From a virus: DNA of 20,548 nt. Where the stretch lies: positions 1-20,548 of IMG/VR virus record IMGVR_UViG_3300047174_000192, one strand, 5' to 3'. Positions 6,574 through 14,199 of this stretch are shown here, in pieces (the stretch's first letter is position 1; each line of letters opens with the position of its first letter). The position numbers were made by a program, and so were the translations under genes. The notes beneath the pieces are model-generated. The model saw only the letters and a list, made by a program, of their open reading frames with translations, was not told where the DNA came from and ran no database searches.

Positions 6574-7991
6574 TAGTTTGGCGCTCCCGTCATGTTCGAG
6601 TAATCCTTATTAAACCTTTTGGCGCGGCGTTGCGTATCCGTCTCCGGTTGGAGAAGCGGGCCTTTGGCCTTGGGTGGTTTGGCGTTTGAAATAGCAACCT
6701 CGGGGAGCGTGCTTTTGATTTTGGCAATGGCATCCTTGTCGAGGCCCTTCCAAAGGACGATCTCTTCGACTTTTTCCCTAGGCATGCCATTGGCGAGGAG
6801 CCGGGCGCCATCCTTGGAGGCGCGAGGACTCACCACATGGCGAACCTTGTGCGAGGCGACTTCTTTGCGCACGGCTTGAATGTAATTCACCCATGCGTCA
6901 TTTCCAGCGATAGCCCGTTCGAGCGCGTCATCGTACTCCCAATCGAGGAAGGCGAAGCGGTCGATGGTGGCGCCGTCCATTTGATTGCGACCCACGTAGA
7001 CCCGATCCGCGCCCATGCCAAAGGTGTTGGCCGCGGCGACGCAATAGAACTTTTCGTGCTTCTCCACCGTCCTATCGGGAAAATCCATCATGCCGTTGGC
7101 AATGGCCGCGTTGAAGGCCAAGACCGCTTGCGGCATGGAGCCGTCGATCTCATCAAAAAGGAACACGCCTCCGTGCTCGTAGGCCTCTCGGAATGGTGTC
7201 CGCACGACCTTGCCGTTGGCATCGGTAAAACCGGTGAGCTTGAACTCGGAGGTAATAGCTCCCGTGAAGTAGAACTTTACTCCGAGGCACTTGGCGACCT
7301 GTTGCGCCGCCGTGGTTTTTCCCGAACCGGCGGGGCCTACGAGATAGGCATTGAGCCCAGATCGAACGATCAAAAGAAGCTGGTCAAATTGCTTGTGTTG
7401 AATGCCGGTATTGACTTGGACGCCATCGACCAAAACCGAGGTTTTGAGGATGCGCTTAGCGGAGATTTGATCCACGAGCGCCTTCACTTTTTCGTCGATA
7501 ATGGTCTTGACCTTTTCCTCGTCGAGAGAAGGGGAGGTGGGATTGGGTGTGGCCACGGGCCTATCGGGATCGATAGGCGCGACATCGCCCACGATCTCCA
7601 CTACGCATTCACGGTTGCGACGGAGCCCGTCTTGGAGCGTGGCGTCGGGAAGGGTGAACTCAAGTTCCTCATTTTCCATGAGTTCCTTGATGGCCTCTTT
7701 GAGGGCCTCGCGGTCTTGATCGGCTTTCTTTTCTTCTCCCTCGGCGGAATCGCCCTCTCCTTCCCCCTTCTTTGGCGGGGTTTTTGAGGAGGCCAGAGAT
7801 TGCATGATCTTGCCGATCATGTCGATGGAATCGCCTTCGGTGGGCTCGCTAAAATCGGGCGCCACGGGAGTACCGTCGCCGTTCGCCGTGACTCCATGGC
7901 CGGGATTCTCGGGAAGAGACGGCTTGGCCCCTTCGAGTATCTTGCGAAGCATCAATGGAACCTCGGGCTTCGGTGGTAAAGTGTTTGTCAT
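6573..7991 (-). CDS. MoxR/CobS-like AAA ATPase
   Basis: 472 residues. An acidic, disordered N-terminus (1-190) precedes the AAA core: Walker A GPAGSGKT (219-226), ITSEFKLTGF (246-255), Walker B VFLFDEIDG (276-284), then sensor-type VAAANTFGMGADRVYVGR and MDGATIDRFA. The order fits the AAA_5/MoxR-CbbQ-CobS class, chaperone-like ATPases that remodel partner complexes. The ATG at 7991 is preferred over 8012 because a promoter-like pair ends 6 bases before it. No ribosome-binding site is seen for either. Placement ahead of the DUF7192-like gene and just downstream of the modification cassette is notable; the substrate is unknown. Confidence 0.88.
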   Translation of the reverse strand: MTNTLPPKPEVPLMLRKILEGAKPSLPENPGHGVTANGDGTPVAPDFSEPTEGDSIDMIGKIMQSLASSKTPPKKGEGEGDSAEGEEKKADQDREALKEAIKELMENEELEFTLPDATLQDGLRRNRECVVEIVGDVAPIDPDRPVATPNPTSPSLDEEKVKTIIDEKVKALVDQISAKRILKTSVLVDGVQVNTGIQHKQFDQLLLIVRSGLNAYLVGPAGSGKTTAAQQVAKCLGVKFYFTGAITSEFKLTGFTDANGKVVRTPFREAYEHGGVFLFDEIDGSMPQAVLAFNAAIANGMMDFPDRTVEKHEKFYCVAAANTFGMGADRVYVGRNQMDGATIDRFAFLDWEYDDALERAIAGNDAWVNYIQAVRKEVASHKVRHVVSPRASKDGARLLANGMPREKVEEIVLWKGLDKDAIAKIKSTLPEVAISNAKPPKAKGPLLQPETDTQRRAKRFNKDYSNMTGAPN

Positions 7992-7997
7992 GCCGTC

Positions 7998-8025
7998 AAA
8001 ATAACACAGCATTTACAAAGTACAA
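7998..8025 (-). promoter_or_regulatory. promoter for MoxR-like ATPase operon, near leaderless
   Basis: On the minus strand: -35 TTGTAC (8025-8020), 16-base spacer, -10 TATTTT (8003-7998), then 6 bases and ATG (7991). The upstream T-tract TTTTTTGTTG is shared with the plus-strand promoter at 17469, as is TTTGTA just inside the spacer. Transcription would begin at or next to the start codon. Confidence 0.6.
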
Positions 8026-8034
8026 CAAAAAACA

Positions 8035-8766
8035 TTAAAAAACTTTAGCGGTTCCTTTTAGCCTAAGCAAAACCTCGTTTTCCCTCGTGGGATGATCCGA
8101 AATCCATCGGCCCCATTTGGACCTAAGACGAATGATTGCCGAAAATTCCAACTCCGCGGTACGGTAATTTTGGCATCCGCCCTTGTTGGTGTAGTGGGCA
8201 AAATCAAGCGACAAGGAATCATCGCGGATCACGCCGCCATACTTGGCGAAATGTTGGCACGTGAAATCATAGTCCTCCTTGAGCCGCATGACCGGATCGT
8301 ACCGAAGCTCGGTGGGGAGAATGAGCGAAAAGCTTCCAATGACAAACGCCGCCGTTTTGATCGGTTTTTCGGGGTTGAAAAAGTAGGGGTTATTTGTCGG
8401 CGCCATTCCGGCCAATTTGAATGGCGATGAAGTGAGGTGGTCGAGGAGCGTGGTCACGGCGTCTTGGATGGTGATTTCCTCCTTTTTTTTCTTTCCGAAA
8501 ATGCGCTCGATCTTTTTCACATCGTCATCGACTTGTAGGCATGGCGCATTGAGCCGGAAAGCGGCCTCCAAGGCTTTATTCCGTCCCGCGACTAGTTCTA
8601 GAGCCGAAACCGTCTCCGACGCCCCCGCGAGGTTGTAGGCGTGTTTCTCGGCATTTGGGACAAACCATGTCGCGGGACCAATGAGGGCTTGGGTTTGGCC
8701 GACGTTTTGCGTCCGGCCCGAACTAATCACGGCCACATAGGCGCCCCCGAGATCGGGACGGATCAA
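8035..8766 (-). CDS. TET-associated glycosyltransferase (DNA base glycosylation)
   Basis: 243 residues, GT-A-like. Nucleotide-sugar N-terminus AYVAVISSGRTQNV (9-22), helix AGRNKALEAAFRLNAPCLQVDDDV (60-83) with the DDD metal motif at 80-82, then VIGSFSLILPTELRYD (142-157), the acidic KEDYDF (163-168) and HYTNKGG (191-197). These last two blocks are what I associate with the TAGT family, which adds sugars to hydroxymethylated bases made by TET/JBP enzymes. The start is TTG at 8766: AAGGAG lies 5 bases upstream and the TTGA overlaps the dioxygenase stop. It would act on phage DNA after the dioxygenase, protecting it from nucleases. The sugar donor cannot be told from the sequence. Confidence 0.82.
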   Translation of the reverse strand: MIRPDLGGAYVAVISSGRTQNVGQTQALIGPATWFVPNAEKHAYNLAGASETVSALELVAGRNKALEAAFRLNAPCLQVDDDVKKIERIFGKKKKEEITIQDAVTTLLDHLTSSPFKLAGMAPTNNPYFFNPEKPIKTAAFVIGSFSLILPTELRYDPVMRLKEDYDFTCQHFAKYGGVIRDDSLSLDFAHYTNKGGCQNYRTAELEFSAIIRLRSKWGRWISDHPTRENEVLLRLKGTAKVF

Positions 8767-9719
8767 AATAGCTCCTTGTCTTGCTTTTGGTAGGTCTCTT
8801 CCGTGGTGCGGATGGCGCGGAGGCGCTCCTCTTCCGCGGATTTGCATTGGGCCAATTTTTCTTGGTAGTAGCACACAAGGCTAATTCGGGTCCACGTGCC
8901 GGGCAGGCCTACAATCTCATCGTTCCCGTGGTACTCGTGCACGTCGCAAACAAGGAGATCGGTTGTTCGCATATCAACGGCCACGCGGAACTTAGGGAAG
9001 ACGGTGTAGCCGCGCCGATAGTTGCCACGGTTAAAGGCGGTCATGACGCCGAAGCCTTGCTTTAAATCACCGCTGTCCCGGTGGATGGCGGTGCGGAAAT
9101 TCTTGTTGGCCGTGATAGTAGTAAAGCTCGTTCCCGGAATGCGGAAGTCCTCGTGCGTGCGCTTCCAATACTCCATTTGGGCGGCATGGCGCTCGGGCAT
9201 GAGGCTCGAAAAAACCTCATCAATATACTCAAGGAGCGGGAGGCATTGGACGAACTTCGGAACCTCCGAGGCGGTAAAGGCGGTCATGCGGCAATAGGGA
9301 TTGCGGCTAGTCGCACCAAGGAAACCGAGCGTGCCGGAAAGCACTTTGTTGGCATCGGATTTCTTGGTCACGGTGCCATCTTTTTTTACAAACTTCACCC
9401 GCGCCGCTCCGGGCCTACCCGGAACCACTTTACGTCCTTTGACTTCACCATTTTCATCCGGCACAACAATTCCCGCCGCGAGCCCCCGATTCATTGAAGG
9501 AGTAGCCGCTTCTTCCCAAACGGGAAGGCTATCGATGCAAAGATTAAGCGGTAGTACGGCCTTGCGGAACTTGAGAAGCACGGTGCCATCCGGTTTGAGC
9601 ACATCGGCGTCCTCGGTAAGGACATGATCATACATGAGTCCATCGACTAGATGGCCCGCAAGCCGTTCCACGTCTTCATCCGGCAAGCAATCAGAGTTCG
9701 TTAGCGCGAGCGTCTTCAT
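8763..9719 (-). CDS. TET/JBP-family 2-oxoglutarate/Fe(II) dioxygenase
   Basis: 318 residues. The double-stranded beta-helix core lies in about 190-290: FRIPGTSFTTITANKNFRTAIHRDSGD (192-218) provides the Fe-binding H213-x-D215, CDVHEYHGN (258-266) the distal His (H264 or H261), and WTRISLVCYYQ (276-286) the 2-oxoglutarate-binding R278. This order and spacing are those of the TET/JBP superfamily, which hydroxylates 5-methylcytosine or thymine in DNA. The N-terminal segment (VLTEDADVLKPDGTVLLKFRKAVLP) is the typical phage-type entry. The ATG at 9719 overlaps the upstream gene by 29 bases; a weak GAAAA precedes it. No C5-cytosine methyltransferase is in the window, so whether thymine or 5mC is the substrate is open. 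Confidence 0.9.
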   Translation of the reverse strand: MKTLALTNSDCLPDEDVERLAGHLVDGLMYDHVLTEDADVLKPDGTVLLKFRKAVLPLNLCIDSLPVWEEAATPSMNRGLAAGIVVPDENGEVKGRKVVPGRPGAARVKFVKKDGTVTKKSDANKVLSGTLGFLGATSRNPYCRMTAFTASEVPKFVQCLPLLEYIDEVFSSLMPERHAAQMEYWKRTHEDFRIPGTSFTTITANKNFRTAIHRDSGDLKQGFGVMTAFNRGNYRRGYTVFPKFRVAVDMRTTDLLVCDVHEYHGNDEIVGLPGTWTRISLVCYYQEKLAQCKSAEEERLRAIRTTEETYQKQDKELF

Positions 9720-9969
9720 TTTCAAAAGTGAAGCGATAGGGAGGCTCGCTTCCAGTGATGGTAATGTTGCGGTAAATGAGCGGCGGTTTGTTGTAGTCGT
9801 CGATAATGAGGAGATTTCCATCGTGCAAAAACCACGGGATTTTATTCTCGTGGGCGTTCCTCCACGCAAACATCCAATCGGGCATGTGCTCGGGAGGAAT
9901 CACTACCATGTCGGGACGCCGAATGGATTCCGTTATCGGATTGGATTCCAAATTAAGAATTTCACTCAT
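9691..9969 (-). CDS. small unknown protein inside the modification cassette
   Basis: 92 residues, soluble, rich in Pro and aromatics: MSEILNLESNPITESIRRPDMVVIPPEHMPDWMFAWRNAHENK... with a beta-rich second half (NLLIIDDYNKPPLIYRNITI). It starts as ATGA on the ParB-like gene's stop and overlaps the dioxygenase start by 29 bases, so it is locked into this operon. No family recognised. Its composition of strands and turns might suit a small beta-barrel accessory protein. Confidence 0.7.
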   Translation of the reverse strand: MSEILNLESNPITESIRRPDMVVIPPEHMPDWMFAWRNAHENKIPWFLHDGNLLIIDDYNKPPLIYRNITITGSEPPYRFTFENEDARANEL

Positions 9970-10682
9970 GGCACGATGGCTTGTTTGGCCGCGTGGGTAT
10001 CAAGCGCAATTTCTAACGCCTTGGCCACCGTTTCGCTAATGTTGGCCGTGCCTAAGAGCGTCTCAAGCTTTTTGGCCTTCTCAATGATGCCAGGCCGAGT
10101 GGCCGTGGTGTAAAAAAGCTGCACCAAGGCTACTTGGCTCGGGAGGTTCATCATCTCTTTAGAGGTGAGCGGAGAAGTGAGCGATTGAGACTCTTGCGCT
10201 TGGACGTTAAATCCACTCTTGTCGCCGCGGAAAAGGTTCTCCATGAAATCGGTTTCAAGGCCTATCTCCTTTTGTGTGATCGTTTCATCCTCGGAGACGA
10301 GCTTGAGTACCGTGCGGAGCTTCTCCTCATCCCAATTCCCGCCGTGCGCGTTGGCGGCAATGTTGGCTGCGTAGGCGAAGTCCTTCTCCCAATCGACTTC
10401 CCGATAGCTGTGCTTACTTCCGTCTTTGAGGGTGATGTAGCCTAGACCAACGGTGCCTTGGTGGTCTTTGGGGAAGTATTTGGCTTCGATGGGACAATCC
10501 GGACCAAAGAGCGATGTGCGTTGGTGCCCGCCTACTAAAGTGCGTGTGCGCCGGTTGAAAACGATGCCCGAAAGATCGCCGAACTTCTCAAGACTCGCGA
10601 GGAGGTTTTCCTTTTGCTCCTTGGTTATTTTTCTCGGGTTAAGCTCGTCGGGAGCGAGTGCCGCTGTGGATTCAATGGCCAT
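9966..10682 (-). CDS. ParB-like nuclease-domain protein
   Basis: 238 residues. The ParB/Srx N-terminal domain is clear: LNPRKITKEQKENLLASLEKFG (14-35), then VFNRRTRTLVGGHQRTSLFG (41-60) with the GGHQR box (51-55). Residues 95-150 carry an ANIAANAHGGNWDEEKLRTVL helical part typical of phage ParB-like proteins. No ParA partner is nearby, so plasmid-type partitioning is unlikely. Phage TET/JBP loci are known to include ParB-like proteins, suggesting a targeting or modification role (inference). The ATG at 10682 is 7 bases after the upstream stop, with GGAG 13 bases before it. A start at 10742 is possible but would overlap the upstream gene by about 50 bases. Confidence 0.85.
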   Translation of the reverse strand: MAIESTAALAPDELNPRKITKEQKENLLASLEKFGDLSGIVFNRRTRTLVGGHQRTSLFGPDCPIEAKYFPKDHQGTVGLGYITLKDGSKHSYREVDWEKDFAYAANIAANAHGGNWDEEKLRTVLKLVSEDETITQKEIGLETDFMENLFRGDKSGFNVQAQESQSLTSPLTSKEMMNLPSQVALVQLFYTTATRPGIIEKAKKLETLLGTANISETVAKALEIALDTHAAKQAIVP

Positions 10683-10689
10683 AAATAAA

Positions 10690-11160
10690 TTAGCACTCCA
10701 ATTCGGGGGTTTGAGCAACGATTTCCTGTCGGATTTTCTCATCCGGAGCGACCCATCCGGGCGGCTTCATTTGCTTGCCCTCTCGAATCGTAGAACCGGA
10801 GCCAAACTTGGCTAGATTCGCCTCATGGACGAGTTCCCAGATCGGCTTGAGATCGATGCCACAAGCCACGGCGGTCCCTACCGAGACGTAAACTTGATCG
10901 CAAATTCCGTCGGCGATCTCGGCCAAATTCGGCTCTCCTTGTGGGAGAAGTTTGATCGTATCGCACACATCGTAGGTTCGTCCGTCTCCATTCTCCCAAC
11001 ATGGCTGTATACCTAGAGCCTCTAGTTGCTCAAAGGCTTCTTCAAGTATGAGTTTTGCCCGAAGAAGTCGGACCTCTTCGTTTGGGATAATTGGGTATTC
11101 GGGAGTGGCTTGCTTGGCCAATTCCATGAAATGCCGAACGTCGGATTGGATGTGATTCAT
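10690..11160 (-). CDS. MazG/PRA-PH-like NTP pyrophosphohydrolase
   Basis: 156 residues from the ATG at 11160; a longer reading to 11223 is not preferred. The all-alpha NTP pyrophosphatase pattern is visible: EVRLLRAKLILEEAFEQLEALG (residues about 29-50, with the E-E-x-x-E metal-binding stretch) and AEIADGICDQVYVSVGTAVACGID (about 80-103, with the second acidic pair E and D), ending WELVHEANLAKFG. Enzymes of this fold hydrolyse dNTPs or related nucleotides to monophosphates and pyrophosphate. As the first gene of the modification operon it may adjust nucleotide pools (inference). It sits behind a T-tract motif and has no clear ribosome-binding site. Confidence 0.82.
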   Translation of the reverse strand: MNHIQSDVRHFMELAKQATPEYPIIPNEEVRLLRAKLILEEAFEQLEALGIQPCWENGDGRTYDVCDTIKLLPQGEPNLAEIADGICDQVYVSVGTAVACGIDLKPIWELVHEANLAKFGSGSTIREGKQMKPPGWVAPDEKIRQEIVAQTPELEC

Positions 11161-11194
11161 TGGGAAGGCAAGGTTCGGTAACGATGCAATAAAA

Positions 11195-11236
11195 GGCAAC
11201 AAAAAACTCTTCAAACTTGCCAATTCTTTTTTGTTG
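11195..11236. repeat. divergent pair of T-tract motifs as an inverted repeat
   Basis: CAACAAAAAA (from 11197) and TTTTTTGTTG (11227-11236) are perfect inverted copies separated by 20 bases, between the divergent genes at 11160 and 11256. The same core is seen at 5610, 8021, 14734 and 17451-17473. Each copy faces outward to its own operon, suggesting paired promoters or an operator. No good -10 is evident for either side. Confidence 0.5.
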
Positions 11237-11255
11237 AATCACCTTATTCTCCGAA

Positions 11256-11810
11256 ATGCCACTCCTCGAACTTGATACGCGGGAGCGCCCGATTCTCCAA
11301 GAGCCAATCTATCGGCGCCAAGAAGACGAGACCGACCGAGAGTACGAATTTTTTCTCATTTACCGCGACATTTCGTGGGACGAGAGAACCCTCCGCAAAG
11401 CCACCGCCATCGCCACGGGAGTTCCCGAGGGAGAAGTGACGGTTCCTCACTCTCAAATCGCCGCCATGTCGGCCAAGTGGCAATGGCCCATGCGAGCCGA
11501 TGCCTATGATCTTTTCATCCAAGAGAACCGGAGCGAGCGCCAAGAAAAAATCGTGCTTCACATGAAAAGCGAGATCGAGCACACCTGTATGCGGTTGGTG
11601 TCGAAGATTGCCAAAATCACTAACATCGCCAATGCGGATGAGTTATTGCTTCCCGAAATGAAGCGCGACATGGCGGTGGTACAAGCCATGGTTCCGGAGG
11701 GCGGCGCCGGGAAGTTCATGCTTGAAACCTACAAGACAATCATCGGCCAAAAGCTACAGCTTGGGACAACCAAAAAGCTTCCACAACTTGAGTGGATTGC
11801 CGAAGCGTGA
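11256..11810 (+). CDS. probable small terminase or DNA-packaging accessory
   Basis: 184 residues. It starts MPLLELDTRERPILQEPIYRR and ends in a GTGA overlap with the large terminase, so the pair is co-translated. The middle contains an HTH-like part, WDERTLRKATAIATGVPEGEVTVPHSQIAAMSAKWQW (residues about 41-77), followed by PMRADAYDLFIQENRSERQEK, a pattern common in TerS-like phage proteins (W.W..RA.AYD). The second half is helical and may oligomerise. The TerS assignment rests on position and this pattern; no ribosome-binding site precedes the ATG. Confidence 0.62.
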   Translation: MPLLELDTRERPILQEPIYRRQEDETDREYEFFLIYRDISWDERTLRKATAIATGVPEGEVTVPHSQIAAMSAKWQWPMRADAYDLFIQENRSERQEKIVLHMKSEIEHTCMRLVSKIAKITNIANADELLLPEMKRDMAVVQAMVPEGGAGKFMLETYKTIIGQKLQLGTTKKLPQLEWIAEA

Positions 11811-13651
11811 AGCCCTACATCGAGGAGGCGCACCGCTTGGCGGGCCTCGAAAAGTTTGACGATTGCGCCCAAATTCTCATCGACAACCTCATCCGGCAAA
11901 AGCCGAGAGTTCCACCCGGCGAAGGCCTCCAATACTTGACTCAGCTTATTCCCGGAATGATCTCCCGAGGGATGCGCTTGGAGGTGGCGCATATCCTTTG
12001 GGGACACACCCAATTCAATGCCGAGCCGGAAAGTGTGAGGCTCATTTGGGATGAGGTCAAGAAAACGGCCACCATGCTCGTCCCCGGCGCGGGGGCCTTA
12101 GGCAAGAGCTACTCGCTCGCCGTCTACTTCCTTTTGGATTGGATCGAGGACCCGCTTTATACCGCGATCAAAGTGGTGGCGCCGACCGCCGAGCACGCCA
12201 AGCGCAATGTGTTTGCCCACATCAAAAATCTTCATCGCAACTCCACCATTCCGCTCCCCGGCCAAGTGAGAGAAGGCTCGATTCAGGCATCTAGCGATGA
12301 CAAGCAAGGCATCCACTTAGTCTCCATTCCTATTGGCGAGGATGGCGCCGGACGCCTCCAAGGCATGCACCCAACGCCAAGGAAACGCGCTCACCCCATT
12401 TACGGATCGCTCTCCCGCATCCGCGTGATCCTTGACGACGCCCAGGAGATTCCCGGCGGTATTTGGGACGACATCGACAACATGCTCATCACCTTGGATG
12501 GGATCGAGCACGTGAAGATCACCGCCGCCGCCAACCCACGCGACGTTGATTCCAAATTTGGGCGCCGTTGCGAGCCGGAGGATGGATGGTCTACGCTCGA
12601 CATTGAGACCTCTATCACATGGAAATCGAAGCTTGGGTGGGCCGTGGTGCGGCTCGATGGGGCGCGGTGCGAGAACGTGGTGCAAAAACGAATGGTTTAT
12701 GCGGGGCTCCTCTCCTACGAGGGTTACCGTCGCTACCTCCTTCAAGGCGATACGTCTCCGGAATATTACACCATGGCCCGTGGCTTCTTTCCAGTAAAGG
12801 GCCTTACCATCAACGTCATTCCAAGAGAGTTCATGGAGAAGGCCACCGCCCGTCTCAACTTTACGGGCCGAGTCACTTATTGCGCGGCGGTGGATTTGGC
12901 TTTCGAGGGAGACGATACGGCCCCAATGACGGTGGGCCGGTTCGGCTTGGCCACCGGCTATTCATTCCTCACCCCCGAAGGGCCTAAAACCGTGAACTTC
13001 GAGCGGGCCAAGTATGCCCTCCAAGCCGAAAGCCAATTCGATCTCATCAAGAATGACCCATCCAAGCAAATGATGCAAACCGTGTGGCTCGCCCATCAAA
13101 TCCGCACACATTGCCTCCGACTCGGCATCCCTGGAAGATGGGTTATTGTAGACCGAACGGGCAATGGTACCGGTGTCCACGACATCCTCAAATCCCCGTC
13201 GCCCACCGGCCTAGGAGAAGACGTGGTTGGAGTCCATTATGGTGCCGCGGCCACGGACAAAAAACTTTTCGCCGAGAGCACCGAACTTGCAAGCGATCTC
13301 TACGATGGCCTAGTCACCGAACTCTTTTTCGCCACCCGTAATTTTTTGGAATTTGACTATCTCAAAATCTCCCCAAGCCTAGACATTGCAGCCCTCACCG
13401 AGGAGCTATGTACGCGTCGATTCAAGCCGGGAACACGATCCGGAAAGGTTCGGGTGGAAGGTAAAAAAGAGTACAAGGCCCGAGGAAATAAAAGCCCGGA
13501 CAAAGCCGATTCCATTACCCTCCTCGTCCATCTCGTGCGCCTAAGAGAAGGCTTTGAAGCCATGCTTTTAAGCACCACCGAATCCGTGCGCGACCAAGAG
13601 ATCGAACCCGGTATTGTGGACCGCCTTCAATATATGGATTGGGGAAATTAA
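11807..13651 (+). CDS. terL: large terminase subunit
   Basis: 614 residues from the GTG at 11807, the GTGA overlap with the preceding stop; a GTG at 11792 is also in frame. ATPase domain: Walker A-like VPGAGALGKSY (92-102), VVAPTAEHAKRN (123-134), Walker B VILDDAQEIPGG (207-218, a DDAQ variant of the usual DEAH/DEC), and coupling motif ITAAANP (238-244). Nuclease domain, RNase H-like: D363 in AAVDLAF, D449 in WVIVDRTGNG, and the D565/D568 pair in KSPDKADSI. It cuts and pumps genome concatemers into the capsid through a portal. It is separated from all other plus-strand genes and followed directly by a convergent gene. Confidence 0.92.
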   Translation: MKPYIEEAHRLAGLEKFDDCAQILIDNLIRQKPRVPPGEGLQYLTQLIPGMISRGMRLEVAHILWGHTQFNAEPESVRLIWDEVKKTATMLVPGAGALGKSYSLAVYFLLDWIEDPLYTAIKVVAPTAEHAKRNVFAHIKNLHRNSTIPLPGQVREGSIQASSDDKQGIHLVSIPIGEDGAGRLQGMHPTPRKRAHPIYGSLSRIRVILDDAQEIPGGIWDDIDNMLITLDGIEHVKITAAANPRDVDSKFGRRCEPEDGWSTLDIETSITWKSKLGWAVVRLDGARCENVVQKRMVYAGLLSYEGYRRYLLQGDTSPEYYTMARGFFPVKGLTINVIPREFMEKATARLNFTGRVTYCAAVDLAFEGDDTAPMTVGRFGLATGYSFLTPEGPKTVNFERAKYALQAESQFDLIKNDPSKQMMQTVWLAHQIRTHCLRLGIPGRWVIVDRTGNGTGVHDILKSPSPTGLGEDVVGVHYGAAATDKKLFAESTELASDLYDGLVTELFFATRNFLEFDYLKISPSLDIAALTEELCTRRFKPGTRSGKVRVEGKKEYKARGNKSPDKADSITLLVHLVRLREGFEAMLLSTTESVRDQEIEPGIVDRLQYMDWGN

Positions 13652-14121
13652 GGCTTTTCTCCCGTGCCGTGGCAGGTGGGCACTCCCTCATCGGCGTAGT
13701 CTGGGGCTTCTTGTTTGGCTAGTAGGGCGAGACGAATACCTTCCATGAGTGTGCTTCTAGGTTCATGCCCGTAAGCCTCTAGTTTTGCTTCCGCTAGGGA
13801 AAGAAGATCACGCAGATTTGCATTCTCATCTTCATAGTTTTTGAGCACCTCCTGCTTATCCCTGCCGGACGCGGCGATGGCGGCTTGGACCGCATTAGCG
13901 TGTTTTTGGCAGAAACTCTTAGCACGCTCTCTTGATTCAAACCCATTCTCGCTATACCCAACGGTCTTGCCCATAAACTCAATCGAGGGACTGTAGCCAC
14001 CTTCGGCATTTCGATCTGGTGAGTACCGTCCTAGATCGTAGTCGAATCCGTTTCGGCAAGCTCTGTCCTCAGACCATTTTAGATTCTGCCCCGGCGTTTT
14101 CGTTTCAGGTTGTGTGGTCAT
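13648..14121 (-). CDS. accessory phage protein, unknown, compositionally distinct
   Basis: 157 residues: MTTQPETKTPGQNLKWSED..., a beta-type middle (YSPSIEFMGKTVGYSENGF), a helical heptad-like part (AKSFCQKHANAVQAAIAASGRDKQEVLKNYEDENANLRDLLSLAEAKLEA split over about residues 68-117) and a short Cys-ending tail. No domain recognised. Its stop codon shares the TTAA with the large terminase's stop. Unlike the rest of the window it holds 12 CTG/CAG trinucleotides in 474 bases, about what chance predicts, so it may have been acquired recently. No ribosome-binding site; TAAAAT lies 8 bases before the ATG. Confidence 0.68.
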   Translation of the reverse strand: MTTQPETKTPGQNLKWSEDRACRNGFDYDLGRYSPDRNAEGGYSPSIEFMGKTVGYSENGFESRERAKSFCQKHANAVQAAIAASGRDKQEVLKNYEDENANLRDLLSLAEAKLEAYGHEPRSTLMEGIRLALLAKQEAPDYADEGVPTCHGTGEKP

Positions 14122-14199
14122 AGAAAAAAATTTTAACTGTGAATAACGTTATAGGGTCGTAGCCCTGCGAGTGGTTCGCGTAGTGTCTCCAAAATAGTC

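Noticed and set aside
6837-7787. 316-residue plus-strand reading frame
   Set aside because: It is antisense to the MoxR-like ATPase, whose motifs are unmistakable; no ribosome-binding site and no recognisable domain.
9966-10682. ParB as a plasmid or prophage partition protein
   Set aside because: No ParA gene or centromere-like repeat array nearby, and the gene is within the modification operon.
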